From Hydractinia symbiolongicarpus (Eukaryota > Cnidaria > Hydrozoa > Anthoathecata > Hydractiniidae): a stretch of 64,000 nt of DNA. Positions within the stretch are counted from its first letter, which is position 1. Each line of letters opens with the position of its first letter. Positions 36,830-50,100 of this stretch are shown one piece after another. The stretch spans positions 4,528,001-4,592,000 of the forward strand of contig NC_079876.1 in NCBI RefSeq assembly GCF_029227915.1. The letters are read 5' to 3'. The notes under the pieces were generated by a model. It saw only the letters and a program-made list of their open reading frames with translations, ran no database searches and was not told where the DNA came from. Position numbers and translations under genes: made by a program.

Positions 36830-39800
36830 AGTATTGGTCCCACAGTAAAGGATGATTTATTTACCTAAACTTTCAAATGAAGCGCTACCACAGCGCCCAG
36901 TGTAATCGCTGAGTTCCGGCAATCACGTCAAATTATGAAGAATGTTATTTCTTGGAGTCCAATTGTCTCATTTATCACATTTATCAGGTCACAGTCCAAA
37001 GTTAGTTCAATTAAGTCCAACAGTCAATCGTTTCATTGTTAAAAGCGATGCAACCTAGTAATATCAGAAAAATATCGCTAAATACATGTTGGTACGAATA
37101 TGTGACCAAACCGTTGTAACTAAAACGGACTGACACCGTTAGAAAGTCAATGAAATGTAGTTTTTGAAACTGACGCCATTTCTTCAGCGCGCGATAACGG
37201 TTAGGATTGGTCCCACAGTAAAGAATGACTTATGTGTCTAAACTCTTAAATAAAGCGCTACCCCAGCGGCCAGTGTAATCGCTGAGCTCTGGCAATCACG
37301 TCAAATTTAGAAGAATGTTATTTCTTGGAGTCCAATTGTCTCATTTTTCACATTTATCAGGTCACAGACCAAAGTTAGTTCAATTAAGTCCCACAGTCAA
37401 TCGTTTCATTGTTAAAAGCGATGCAACCTAGTAATATCAAAAAAATATCGCTAAATATATGTTGGTACGAATATGTGACCCAACCGTTGTAACTCAAACG
37501 GATTAACACAGTTAAAAAGTCAATGAAATGTAGATTTGAGACTGTTGCTATTTCTTCAGCGCGCGATAACGGCCAGGATTGGTCCCACAGTTAAAAATGA
37601 TTTATTAATCTAAATTTTTAATTGAAGCGCTACCACAGCGCCCAGTGAAATGGCTGAGTTTCGGCAACCATTTCAAATTAAGAAGAATGTTATTTCTTGG
37701 GTCCAATTTTCTTACTTTCACATTTATAAGGTCACAGTCCATAATCAGTTCAATTAAGTCTCACAGTCAATCGTTTCACTGTTAAAAGCCATACAACTTA
37801 GTAATACCGAAAAAATATCGCTAAATACATGTTGGTACGAATATGTGACTCAACCGTTGTAACTCAAACGGATTGATACTGTTAGAAAGTCAATGAAATG
37901 TAGTTTTTGGAACTGTCGCTATTTCTTCAGCGCGCGATAACGGCTAGTATTGGTCCCACAGTAAAGGATGAATTATTTACCTAAACTTTCAAATGAAGCG
38001 CTACCACAGCGCCCAGTGTAATCGCTGAGTTCCGGCAATCACGTCAAATTAAGAAGAATGTTATTTCTTGGAGTCCAATTGTCTCATTTATCACATTTAT
38101 CAGGTCACAGTCCAAAGTTAGTTCAATTAAGTCCAACAGTCAATCGTTTCATAGTTAAAAGCGATGCAACCTAGTAATATCAGAAAAATATCGCTAAATA
38201 CATGTTGGTACGAATATGTGACCAAACCGTTGTAACTAAAACGGACTGACACCGTTAGAAAGTCAATGAAATGTAGTTTTTGAAACTGACGCCATTTCTT
38301 CAGCGCGCGATAACGGTTAGGATTGGTCCCACAGTAAAGAATGACTTATGTGTCTAAACTCTTAAATAAAGCGCTACCCCAGCGGCCAGTGTAATCGCTG
38401 AGCTCTGGCAATCACGTCAAATTTAGAAGAATGTTATTTCTTGGAGTCCAATTGTCTCATTTTTCACATTTATCAGGTCACAGACCAAAGTTAGTTCAAT
38501 TAAGTCCCACAGTCAATCGTTTCATTGTTAAAAGCGATGCAACCTAGTAATATCAAAAAAATATCGCTAAATATATGTTGGTACGAATATGTGACCCAAC
38601 CGTTGTAACTCAAACGGATTAACACAGTTAAAAAGTCAATGAAATGTAGATTTGAGACTGTTGCTATTTCTTCAGCGCGCGATAACGGCCAGGATTGGTC
38701 CCACAGTTAAAAATGATTTATTAATCTAAATTTTTAATTGAAGCGCTACCACAGCGCCCAGTGAAATGGCTGAGTTTCGGCAACCATTTCAAATTAAGAA
38801 GAATGTTATTTCTTGGGTCCAATTTTCTTACTTTCACATTTATAAGGTCACAGTCCATAATCAGTTCAATTAAGTCTCACAGTCAATCGTTTCACTGTTA
38901 AAAGCCATACAACTTAGTAATACCGAAAAAATATCACTAAATACATGTTGGTACGAATATGTGACTCAACCGTTGTAACTCAAACGGATTGATACTGTTA
39001 GAAAGTCAATGAAATGTAGTTTTTGAAACTGTCGCTATTTCTTCAGCGCAAGATAACGGCCAGGATTGGTCCCACAGTTAAAAATGACTTAATAATCTAA
39101 ATTTTTAATTGAAGTGCTACCACAGCGCCCAGTGAAATCGCTGAGTTTCGGCAATCATTTCAAATTAAGAAGAATGTTATTTCTTGGAGTCCAATTGTCT
39201 CATTTATCACATTTATCAGGTCACAGTCCAAAGTTAGTTCAATTAAGTCCAACAGTCAATCGTTTCATAGTTAAAAGCGATGCAACCTAGTAATATCAGA
39301 AAAATATCGCTAAATACATGTTGGTACGAATATGTGACCAAACCGTTGTAACTAAAACGGACTGACACCGTTAGAAAGTCAATGAAATGTAGTTTTTGAA
39401 ACTGACGCCATTTCTTCAGCGCGCGATAACGGTTAGGATTGGTCCCACAGTAAAGAATGACTTATGTGTCTAAACTCTTAAATAAAGCGCTACCCCAGCG
39501 GCCAGTGTAATCGCTGAGCTCTGGCAATCACGTCAAATTTAGAAGAATGTTATTTCTTGGAGTCCAATTGTCTCATTTTTCACATTTATCAGGTCACAGA
39601 CCAAAGTTAGTTCAATTAAGTCCCACAGTCAATCGTTTCATTGTTAAAAGCGATGCAACCTAGTAATATCAAAAAAATATCGCTAAATATATGTTGGTAC
39701 GAATATGTGACCCAACCGTTGTAACTCAAACGGATTAACACAGTTAAAAAGTCAATGAAATGTAGATTTGAGACTGTTGCTATTTCTTCAGCGCGCGATA

Positions 39801-40177
39801 ACGGCCAGGATTGGTCCCACAGTTAAAAATGATTTATTAATCTAAATTTTTAATTGAAGCGCTACCACAGCGCCCAGTGAAATGGCTGAGTTTCGGCAAC
39901 CATTTCAAATTAAGAAGAATGTTATTTCTTGGGTCCAATTTTCTTACTTTCACATTTATAAGGTCACAGTCCATAATCAGTTCAATTAAGTCTCACAGTC
40001 AATCGTTTCACTGTTAAAAGCCATACAACTTAGTAATACCGAAAAAATATCGCTAAATACATGTTGGTACGAATATGTGACTCAACCGTTGTAACTCAAA
40101 CGGATTGATACTGTTAGAAAGTCAATGAAATGTAGTTTTTGAAACTGTCGCTATTTCTTCAGCGCGCGATAACGGCC
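36830..40177 (+). repeat. 1,116-bp trimer HOR, three copies
   Basis: TTAGGATTGG (from ACGGTTAGG) at 37,201, 38,317 and 39,433 recurs at exactly 1,116 bp, with the rare stretch TTATGTGTCTAAACTC each time. Each unit has three distinguishable monomers. In the third copy the first monomer is chimeric: its first half is of the GGCCAGGATTGG kind, its second half as in the other copies. Confidence 0.87.
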
Positions 40178-41137
40178 AGGATTGGTCCCACAGTTAAAAA
40201 TGACTTATTAATCTAAATTTTTAATTGAAGTGCTACCACAGCGCCCAGTGAAATCGCTGAGTTTCGGCAATCATTTCAAATTAAGAAGAATGTTATTTCT
40301 TGGAGTCCAATTGTCTCACTTTCACATCTATAAGGTCACAGTCCATAATCAGTTCAACTAAGTCCCACAGTCAATCGTTTTACTGTTAAAAGCCATACAA
40401 CTTAGTAATACCGAAAAAATATCGCTAAATACATGTTGGTACGAATATGTGACACAACCGTTGTAACTCAAACGGACTGACACCGTTAGAAAGTCAATGA
40501 AATGTAGTTTTTGAAGCTGTAGCTACTTCTTCAGCGCGCGATAACGGCTAGGATTGGTCCCACAGTAAAATTTGACTTATTTATCTAATTTTTTAAATGA
40601 AGCGCTACCACAGCGCCCAGTGTAATCGCTGATTTGCAGTAATCACGTCAAATTAAGAAGAATATTTTTTCTTGGCGTCCATTTGTGTTATCTATCACAT
40701 TGATCCGGTCACAGTTCAAAGTTAGTTCAATTAAGTCCCACAGTCAATCGTTTCACTGTTAAAAGCGATGCAACCTAGTAATATCAGATAAATATCGCTA
40801 AATACATGTTGGTACGAATATGTGACCCAACCGTTGAAACTCAAACGAACTGACACAGTTAGAAAGTCAATGAAATGTAGTTTTTCAAACTGTCGCTATT
40901 TCTTCAGCGCGCAAAAACCGCCAGGATTGGTCCCACAGTTAAAAATGACTTATTAATTTAAATTTTTAATCGAAGCGCTACCACAGCGCCCAGTGAACCC
41001 GCTGAGTTTCGGCAATCATTTCAAGTTAAGAAGAATGTTTTTTCTTGGAGTCCAATTGTCTCACTTTCACATTTATAAGGTCGCAGTCCATAATCAGTTC
41101 AATTAAGTCTCACAGCCAATCTTTTCACTGTTAAAAG
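40178..41137 (+). repeat. Monomers flanking element 2 on the left
   Basis: Two and a half monomers. The one holding the insertion has the words GTGAACCCGCTGAG and CACAGCCAATC, which also mark unoccupied monomers near 46,020, 47,130, 49,370 and 50,490. No gene seen. Confidence 0.75.
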
Positions 41138-41138
41138 G

Positions 41139-42064
41139 AATTTTTGTGTTTCACTAATAAGAAAAAGTAAATACAAATTCTTCAACAACCTTAATGTTAA
41201 AAATATAACTGACAATAGGTTATTCTGGAAAACAGTAAAACCATGTTTCTCTAACAAGACAGTTACAAGTGAAAATATTACCTTAGTTGAAAATGGGACT
41301 ACAATATCTCATGATAAAGATATTACTGAAATATTCAACAATTATTTTGGCAGTGTTGTTGAAAATTTAGGCATAAAGTCATCAAATATACAACCTTCAA
41401 GTAATGAAAACAGACCCAAAGATCAAATAAATTCGATAATATATAAATATAAATCTCATCCTAGTGTAGAAAAGATAAGAAAAAGCGCAAAAAGCAACAC
41501 AAAATTTTCTTTTAAACAAACTGCATTTAAAGATGTTGAAAAATACATTCGAAAACTTGATCCAAAAAAGGCGCAGCAAAAAGATGATATTCCTACTAAC
41601 ATCATCAAAGAAAACAGTGATATTTTTAGCCAATTCATTACTGAAAATTTTAATCAATCGTTAAAAAGTTTTGAATTTCCAACATCTTTGAAAAACGCAG
41701 ATATTACTCCTACACACAAAAAAGGACTGTGCACTGAAAAGGCGAACTATAGACCTGTAAGCGTCCTATCGAACATCTCAAAAATCTATGAAAGATGCAT
41801 GTATGACCAAATATACACCTTCTTCGAGCCATTATTTTCGAAACTTCAATTTGGTTTTCGCAAGGGGCACAGTTCACAACAATGCCTCATAAGTATGATT
41901 GAAAAATGGAAAAACAGTCTTGACAAAGGTGGCACATTTGGAGCGCTTTTAACTGATTTGTCTAAGGCATTTGACTGCATACCACACGAGCTATTACTAG
42001 CAAAACTTCATGCATATGGCTTTGATATGAACTCTTTGCTGTTTATAAAATCGTCCCAATTGAC
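41139..42064 (+). pseudogene. Element 2 ORF2, linker and first half of reverse transcriptase
   Basis: The frame is open from the very first codon after the junction, so the true start was upstream and has been lost. Reading begins NFCVSLIRKSKYKFFNN, then LFWKTVKPCFSNK (the FWK-VKP linker), FNNYFGSVVENLG, YIRKLDPKKAQQKDDIPTN, and the RT blocks ITPTHKKG, NYRPVSVLSNISKIYERC, FGFRKGHSSQQC and motif A LLTDLSKAFDCIPHELLLAK. The frame is lost near 42,065: relatives read a D-R-K-Q-R-V strand there, and it is found here in the next frame. A deletion of about 4 bp would explain this. The frame runs on to a stop at 42,086 without homology. Confidence 0.9.
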
Positions 42065-43051
42065 AGGAAACAGCGAGTGCGTATAAATAACAATTATAGT
42101 ACATGGAAAAAAATAAAATACGGCGTACCGCAAGGATCAATTTTGGGTCCTTTGCTTTTCAATATATTTTTATGCGACCTTTTCCTTTTTGTCCCATATA
42201 TGGACATTGTCAACTATGCTGATGATACAACCCCATTTTCAATAGGAAAGAATATCAACGAAGTTATTGAAAAGATTGAATATGCAGCAATTATAATATT
42301 TACTTGGTTTGAAAATAACGGTATGAAAGCCAACCCAGAAAAATCACATTTTTTTACTAACAAAACTGATGTACGATTAAAAGTTTGTGATGAACTTCTA
42401 AACAATTCTCAAACTGAGAAACTGCTTGGTATCACCATAGACCACAAACTTTCTTTCGAGGAACATATTAATCAGCTCTGTAACAAGGCAGGCCAGAAAG
42501 TTAGTGCGCTTGCAAGGTTATCTTCCTTCATGACATTAGACCAGCGAAAGCTGATTATTAATGCTTTTGTCACTAGTCATTTTTCGTACTGTCCATTAGT
42601 ATGGATGTTTCACAGTCGTAAATTAAACAATAGGATAAACCATATACATGAAAGAGCACTAAGAATTGTCTATCAAGACTATCAATCCTCATTTGAAGAG
42701 CTTTTATCAAAAAATAGGAGCGTTACAATTCACCAAACGAACTTACGCATCCTTGTTACTGAGCTGTATAAAGCTAAAACAAAAACAGGTCCAGAAATGT
42801 TGAATGAAATTTTTATTTTTCCTGAACCAGTGTATAATTTGAGGAAGGACAAACTTAAGAGAAACAAAATATTTTCAGTGAGATATGGGACACTGTCTAA
42901 TGTTGGGTTAAAGCTTTGGAACTCTTTGCCTAACGAGTATCGGAACGCTGGTACTTTAATTGAGTTTAGAAACAAAATAAGAAACTGGATTCCAAACCAT
43001 TGTCCTTGCAGAATATGCAAAACTTTTATACCTGAATTAGGTTTTCTTTAG
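42065..43051 (+). pseudogene. Element 2 reverse transcriptase, palm, thumb and C-terminus
   Basis: Continues the RT: DRKQRVRINNN, motif B YGVPQGSILGPLLF, motif C VNYADDTTPF (YADD, residues 47-50 counting from the GTG at 42,077), motif D GMKANPEKSHF, motif E EKLLGITIDHKLSFEEH, thumb FSYCPLVWMFHSR, then NHIHERALRIVYQDY and ILVTELYKAKTKTGPEM. The C-terminal part has GLKLWNSLP and ends HCPCRICKTFIPELGFL with a natural stop at 43,051. Catalytic residues look intact, so only the frameshift and the missing 5' part inactivate it. No other protein is apparent in the frame. Confidence 0.92.
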
Positions 43052-43440
43052 TTTCCCCGTTGTCTTCCTTTGCCAGTTGTGGAGCGGGAACTCAGTTAAA
43101 CATGTCTTGCGGTGCGACGGTTTAGGTGGGGTGGTATCATATGAGAATATTCTAGCCTTATTATCTGGTTGTATATTATTTTCTCTCGACCCCTGCCTGG
43201 GAAGTTTGACTGAGTTCCTGGAACCACCACTACATAGCCTTGACATATTTTTGACATATTATTTATATTATTTAAAATACTTAAAAAAAAAATGGTATAT
43301 ACGGTATTCCTTATATATTTTTTATATTCAGTTATTTATTGTTTTTAATGTTTTTAAAGTTGACTTTAATTAGCCTCAGAGCTACATTTTCTTGTAAATT
43401 TGCCAACTATAAATAAATTAATTAATAAAATAAAAAAAAG
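43052..43440 (+). other. Element 2 3' untranslated region with A-rich end
   Basis: Non-satellite, non-coding tail between the RT stop and the satellite. It is increasingly AT-rich, with AATAAA words near 43,412 and 43,424 that could act as polyadenylation signals, and ends in a run of eight A before the junction G. Open frames here (such as 43,077-43,373) resemble no known protein and look like chance. Confidence 0.8.
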
Positions 43441-46400
43441 CCATACAACTTAGTAATACCGAAAAAATATCGCTAAATACATTTTGGTACGAATATGTGA
43501 CTCAACCGTTGTAACTCAAACGGATTGATACTGTTAGAAAGTCAATGAAATGTAGTTTTTGGAACTGTCGCTATTTTTTCAGTGCGCGATAACGGTCAGG
43601 ATTGGTCCCACAGTTAAAAATGACTTATTAATCCAAATTTTTAATTGAAGTGCTACCACAGCGCCCAGTGAAATCGCTGAGTTTCAGCAATCATTTCAAA
43701 TTAAGAAGAATGTTATTTCTTGGAGTCCAATTGTCTCACTTTCACATCTATAAGGTCACACTCCATAATTAGTTCAACTAAGTCTCACAGTCAATCATTT
43801 CACTGTTAAAAGCCATACAACTTAGTAATACCGAAACAATATCGCTAAATACATGTTGGTACGAATATGTGACACAACAGTTGTAACTCAAACGGACTGA
43901 CACCGTTAGAAAGTCAATCAAATGTAGTTTTTAAAGCTGTAGCTACTTCTTCAGCGCGCGATAACGGCTAGGATTGGCCCCACAGTAAAGGATGACTCAT
44001 TTACCAAAACTTTTAAATGAAGCGCTACCACAGCGCCCAGTGTAATCGCTGAGTTCCGGCAATCACGTCAAATTAAGAAGAATGTTATTTCTTGGAGTCC
44101 AATTTTCTCCTTTATCACATTTATCAGGTGACAGTCCAAAGTTAGTTCAATTAAGTCCCATAGTCAATCGTTTCATTGTTCAAAGCGATGCAACCTAGTA
44201 ATCTCAGAAAAATATCGCTAAACACATGTTGATACGAATATGTGATCCAACCGTTGAAACATAAACGAACTGGCACCGTTAGAAAGTCATTGAAAAGTAG
44301 TTTTTGAAACTGTCGCTATTTCTTCATTGCGCAATAGCGGCTAGGATTGCTCCCACAATTGAAAATGACTTATTAATCTAAATTTTTAAATGAAGCGCTA
44401 CCACAGCGCCCAGTGTAATCGCTGAGTTCCGGCAATCATGTCATATTAAGAAGAATGTTATTTCTTGGATTTCAATTGTCTCATTCATCATATTTATCAG
44501 GTCACAGTCCAAAGTTAGTTCTATTAAGTTCCACAGTCAATCGTTTCAGTGTTAAAAGCAATGCAACCTAGTAATCTCAGAAAAATATCGCTAAACACAT
44601 GTTGATACGAATATGTGACCCAACCGTTGAAACTCAAACGGACTGGCACCGTTAGAAAGTCAATGAAATGTAGTTTTTGAAATTGTTGCTATTTTTTCAT
44701 TGCGCGATAACGGCTAGGATTGCTCCCAGAGTTAAAAATGACTTATTAATCTAAATTTTTAAATGAAACGCTACCACAGCGCCCAGTGTAATCGCTGGGT
44801 TCCGGCAATCATGTCAAATTAAGAAGAATGTTATTTGTTGGAGTCCAACTTCCTCATTTATCACATTTATCAGGTCACAGTCCAAAGTTAGTTCAATTAA
44901 GTCCCACAGTCAATCGCTTCACTGTTAAAAGCGATGCAACCTAGTAGTATCAGATAAATATCGCTAAATACATGTTGGTACGATAATTTGACCTAACCGT
45001 TGAAACTATAACGGACTGGCACCGTTAGAAAGTCAATGAAATGTAGTTTTTGAAACTGTCGCTATTTCTTCAGCGCGCGATGACGGCTAGGATTGGTCCC
45101 ACAGTGAAACATGACTTTTTATCTTAATTTTTAATTGAAGCGCTACCACAGCGCCCAGTGTAATCGCTGAGTTCCGCAATCATGTCAAATTAAGAAGAAT
45201 GTTATTTCTTGGAGTCCAACTTCCTCATTTATCACATTTATCAGGTCACAGTCCAAAGTTAGTTCAATTAAGTCCCACAGTCAATCGTTTCACTGTTAAA
45301 AGCGATGCAACCTAGTAATCTCAGAAAAATATCGCTAAACACATGTTGATACGAATATGTGACCCAACCGTTGAAACTCAAACGGACTGGCACCGTTAAA
45401 AAGTCATTGAAAAGTAGTTTTTGAAGCTGTCGCTATTTCTTCAGCGCGCGATAACGGATAGGATTGATCCCACAGAAAAGAACGACTTATTTATCTAAAT
45501 TTTCAAATGAAGCGCTACCACAGCGCCCAGTGTAATCGCTGATTTGCAGTAATCACGTCAAATTAAGAAGAATATTTTTTCTTGGAGTCCATTTGTGTCA
45601 TCTATCACATTGATCAGGTCACAGTTCAAAGATAGTTCAATTAAGTCCCACAGTCAATCGTTTCACTGTTAAAAGCGATGCAACCTAGTAATATCAGAAA
45701 AATATCGCTAAATAGATGTTGGTTCGAATATGTGACTCAACCGTTGTAACTCAAACGGATTGATACTGTTAGAAAGTCAATGAAATGTAGTTTTTGAAAC
45801 TGTCGCTATTTCTTCAGCGCGCAATAACGGCTAGGATTGGTCCCACAGTTAAAAATGACTTATTAATCTAAATTTTTAATTGAAGCGCTACCACAGCGCC
45901 CAGTGAACCCGCTGAGTTTCGGATATCATTTCAAATTAAGAACAATGTTTTTTCTTGGAGTCCAATTGTCTCACTTTCACATTTATAAGGTTACAGTCCA
46001 TAATCAGTTCAATTAAGTCTCACAGCCAATCGTTTCACTGTTAAAATTTATACAACTTAGTAATACCGAAAAAATATCGCTAAATACATGTTGGTACGAA
46101 TATGTGACTCAACCGTTGTAACTCAAACGGATTGATACTGTTAGAAAGTCAATGAAATGTAGTTTTTAAAACTGTCGCTTTTTCTTCAGCGCGCGATAAC
46201 GGCCAGGATTGGTCCCACAGTTAAAAATGACTTATTAATCTAAATTTTTAATTGAAGTGCTACCACAGCGCCCAGTGAAACCGCTGAGTTTCGGCAATCA
46301 TTTCAAATTAAGAAGAATGTTATTTCTTGGAGTCCAATTGTCTCACTTTCACATCTATAAGGTCACAGTCCATAATCAGTTCAACTAAGTCTCACAGTCA

Positions 46401-47164
46401 ATCGTTTCACTGTTAAAATCCATACAACTTAGTAATACCGAAAAAATATCGCTAAATACATGTTGGTACGAATATGTGACACAACCGTTGTAACTCAAAC
46501 GGACTGACACCGTTAGAAAGTCAATGAAATATAGTTTTTGAAGCTGTAGCTACTTCTTCAGCGCGCGATAACGGATAGGATTGGTTCCACAGTAAAGAAT
46601 GACTTATTTGTCTAAACTCGTAAATGAAGCGCTACCACAGCGGCCAGTGTAATCGCTGAGGTCCGGCAATCACGTCAAATTAAGAAGAATGTTATTTCTC
46701 GGAGTCCAATTGTCTCATTTTTCAGATTTATCAATTCACAGTCCAAAGTTAGTTCAATTAAGTCCCACAGTCAATCGTTTCATTGTTAAAGGCGATGCAA
46801 CCTAGTAAAATCAAAAAGATATCGCTAAATACATGTTTGTACGAATATGTGACACAACCGTTGTAATTCAAACGGACTGACACCGTTAGAACGTCAATGA
46901 AATGTAGTTTTTGAAGCTGTAGCTACTTCTTCAGCGCGCGATAACGGCTAGGATTGGTCCCACAGTTAAAAATGACTTATTAATCTAAATTTTTAATTGA
47001 AGCGCTACCACAGCGCCCAGTGAACCCGCTGAGTTTCGGATATCATTTCAAATTAAGAACAATGTTTTTTCTTGGAGTCCAATTGTCTCACTTTCACATT
47101 TATAAGGTCACAGTCCATAATCAGTTCAATTAAGTCTCACAGCCAATCGTTTCACTGTTAAAAT
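43441..47164 (+). repeat. 3.72-kb HOR block, copy 1
   Basis: GGAACTGTCG at 43,561 recurs at 47,285, and CTAGGATTGC at 44,341 recurs at 48,065, both 3,724 bp on. From 44,990 the offset falls to 3,351 (46,921 to 50,272). Copy 1 therefore has one monomer (about 44,617-44,990) that copy 2 lacks. Confidence 0.85.
45830..46947 (+). repeat. 1,117-bp trimer HOR, first occurrence
   Basis: TCCCACAGTT with GTGAACCCGCTGAG downstream lies at 45,841 and 46,958, 1,117 bp apart. The unit includes the GGTTCCACAGTAAAGAATG monomer near 46,580. Confidence 0.75.
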
Positions 47165-50100
47165 TTATACAACTTAGTACTACCGAAAAAATATCGCTAA
47201 ATACATGTTGGTACGAATATGTGACTCAACCGTTGTAACTCAAACGGATTGATACTGTTAGAAAGTCAATGAAATGTAGTTTTTGGAACTGTCGCTATTT
47301 TTTCAGTGCGCGATAACGGTCAGGATTGGTCCCACAGTTAAAAATGACTTATTAATCCAAATTTTTAATTGAAGTGCTACCACAGCGCCCAGTGAAATCG
47401 CTGAGTTTCAGCAATCATTTCAAATTAAGAAGAATGTCATTTCTTGGAGTCCAATTGTCTCACTTTCACATCTATAAGGTCACACTCCATAATTAGTTCA
47501 ACTAAGTCTCACAGTCAATCGTTTCACTGTTAAAAGCCATACAACTTAGTAATACCGAAACAATATCGCTAAATACATGTTGGTACGAATATGTGACACA
47601 ACAGTTGTAACTCAAACGGACTGACACCGTTAGAAAGTCAATCAAATGTAGTTTTTAAAGCTGTAGCTACTTCTTCAGCGCGCGATAACGGCTAGGATTG
47701 GCCCCACAGTAAAGGATGACTCATTTACCAAAACTTTTAAATGAAGCGCTACCACAGCGCCCAGTGTAATCGCTGAGTTCCGGCAATCACGTCAAATTAA
47801 GAAGAATGTTATTTCTTGGAGTCCAATTGTCTCCTTTATTACATTTATCAGGTGACAGTCCAAAGTTAGTTCAATTAAGTCCCATAGTCAATCGTTTCAT
47901 TGTTCAAAGCGATGCAACCTAGTAATCTCAGAAAAATATCGCTAAACACATGTTGATACGAATATGTGATCCAACCGTTGAAACTTAAACGGACTGGCAC
48001 CGTTAGAAAGTCATTGAAAAGTAGTTTTTGAAACTGTCGCTATTTCTTCATTGCGCAATAGCGGCTAGGATTGCTCCCACAATTGAAAATGACTTATTAA
48101 TCTAAATTTTTAAATGAAGCGCTACCACAGCGCCCAGTGTAATCGCTGAGTTCCGGCAATCATGTCATATTAAGAAGAATGTTATTTCTTGGATTCCAAT
48201 TGTCTCATTCATCATATTTATCAGGTCACAGTCCAAAGTTAGTTCTATTAAGTTCCACAGTCAATCGTTTCAGTGTTAAAAGCAATGCAACCTAGTAATC
48301 TCAGAAAAATATCGCTAAACACATGTTGATACGAATATGTGACCTAACCGTTGAAACTATAACGGACTGGCACCGTTAGAAAGTCAATGAAATGTAGTTT
48401 TTGAAACTGTCGCTATTTCTTCAGCGCGCGATGACGGCTAGGATTGGTCCCACAGTGAAACATGACTTTTTATCTTAATTTTTAATTGAAGCGCTACCAC
48501 AGCGCCCAGTGTAATCGCTGAGTTCCGCAATCATGTCAAATTAAGAAGAATGTTATTTCTTGGAGTCCAACTTCCTCATTTATCACATTTATCAGGTCAC
48601 AGTCCAAAGTTAGTTCAATTAAGTCCCACAGTCAATCGTTTCACTGTTAAAAGCGATGCAACCTAGTAATCTCAGAAAAATATCGCTAAACACATGTTGA
48701 TACGAATATGTGACCCAACCGATGAAACTCAAACGGACTGGCACCGTTAAAAAGTCATTGAAAAGTAGTTTTTGAAGCTGTCGCTATTTCTTCAGCGCGC
48801 GATAACGGATAGGATTGATCCCACAGAAAAGAACGACTTATTTATCTAAATTTTCAAATGAAGCGCTACCACAGCGCCCAGTGTAATCGCTGATTTGCAG
48901 TAATCACGTCAAATTAAGAAGAATATTTTTTCTTGGAGTCCATTTGTGTCATCTATCACATTGATCAGGTCACAGTTCAAAGATAGTTCAATTAAGTCCC
49001 ACAGTCAATCGTTTCACTGTTAAAAGCGATGCAACCTAGTAATATCAGATAAATATCGCTAAATACATGTTGGTACGAATATGTGACTCAACCGTTGTAA
49101 CTCAAACGGATTGATACTGTTACAAATTCAATGAAATGTAGTTTTTGAAACTGTCGCTATTTCTTCAGCGCGCGATAACGGCTAGGATTGGTCCCACAGT
49201 TAAAAATGACTTATTAATCTAAATTTTTAATTGAAGCGCTACCACAGCGCCCAGTGAACCCGCTGAGTTTCGAATATCATTTCAAATTAAGAACAATGTT
49301 TTTTCTTGGAGTCCAATTGTCTCACTTTCACATTTATAAGGTCACAGTCCATAATCAGTTCAATTAAGTCTCACAGCCAATCGTTTCACTGTTAAAATTT
49401 ATACAACTTAGTAATACCGAAAAAATATCGCTAAATACATGTTGGTACGAATATGTGATTCAACCGTTGTAACTCAAACGGATTGATACTGTTAGAAAGT
49501 CAATGAAATGTAGTTTTTAAAACTGTCGCTTTTTCTTCAGCGCGCGATAACGGCCAGGATTGGTCCCACAGTTAAAAATGACTTATTAATCTAAATTTTT
49601 AATTGAAGTGCTACCACAGCGCCCAGTGAAACCGCTGAGTTTCGGCAATCATTTCAAATTAAGAAGAATGTTATTTCTTGGAGTCCAATTGTCTCACTTT
49701 CACATCTATAAGGTCACAGTCCATAATCAGTTCAACTAAGTCTCACAGTCAATCGTTTCACTGTTAAAATCCATACAACTTAGTAATACCGAAAAAATAT
49801 CGCTAAATACATGTTGGTACGAATATGTGACACAACCGTTGTAACTCAAACGGACTGACACCGTTAGAAAGTCAATGAAATATAGTTTTTGAAGCTGTAG
49901 CTACTTCTTCAGCGCGCGATAACGGATAGGATTGGTTCCACAGTAAAGAATGACTTATTTGTCTAAACTCGTAAATGAAGCGCTACCACAGCGGCCAGTG
50001 TAATCGCTGAGGTCCGGCAATCACGTCAAATTAAGAAGAATGTTATTTCTCGGAGTCCAATTGTCTCATTTTTCAGATTTATCAATTCACAGTCCAAAGT

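Larger units (their letters stand above)
33030..41137 (+). repeat. Satellite array, middle segment
   Basis: The same 373-bp monomer and orientation resume at AAAGTCAATGAAATG, late in the monomer. From 33,030 to about 36,067 the monomers are diverged and many carry GACTTTTTTTAGCTTAATT in place of the usual TTATTTATCTAAATT. HORs appear from 36 kb on. The last monomer stops at CACTGTTAAAAG, where element 2 is inserted. Confidence 0.95.
41138..43440 (+). mobile_element. Non-LTR retrotransposon (CR1/Jockey-type), element 2, 5'-truncated
   Basis: A 2.3-kb insert starting inside the ORF2 linker and ending in an A-rich tail (positions 43,411-43,440). The satellite is interrupted after CACTGTTAAAAG and resumes with CCATACAACTTAG, restoring one normal monomer without loss. 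The bases AAAAG occur at both edges and may be the target-site duplication, though the tail makes its length uncertain. 5' truncation plus an intact A-rich 3' end is the expected product of target-primed reverse transcription. One frameshift breaks the RT, and endonuclease and ORF1 are absent, so it cannot move on its own. Confidence 0.93.

Noticed and set aside
41397-41657. Minus-strand frames at 41,397-41,657, 42,214-42,405, 42,730-43,020 and 43,037-43,246
   Set aside because: Antisense to the element 2 reverse transcriptase or its 3' UTR; no motif of their own.
43077-43373. Plus-strand 98-codon frame after the RT of element 2
   Set aside because: Lies in the 3' UTR, ends in low-complexity Tyr/Leu/Lys sequence and shows no recognised domain.
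30274-43440. Idea that the two retrotransposons are one family, inserted twice
   Set aside because: They share motif order, but the RT sequences differ throughout (for example FADD against YADD and a different thumb), so they are separate families of one clade.
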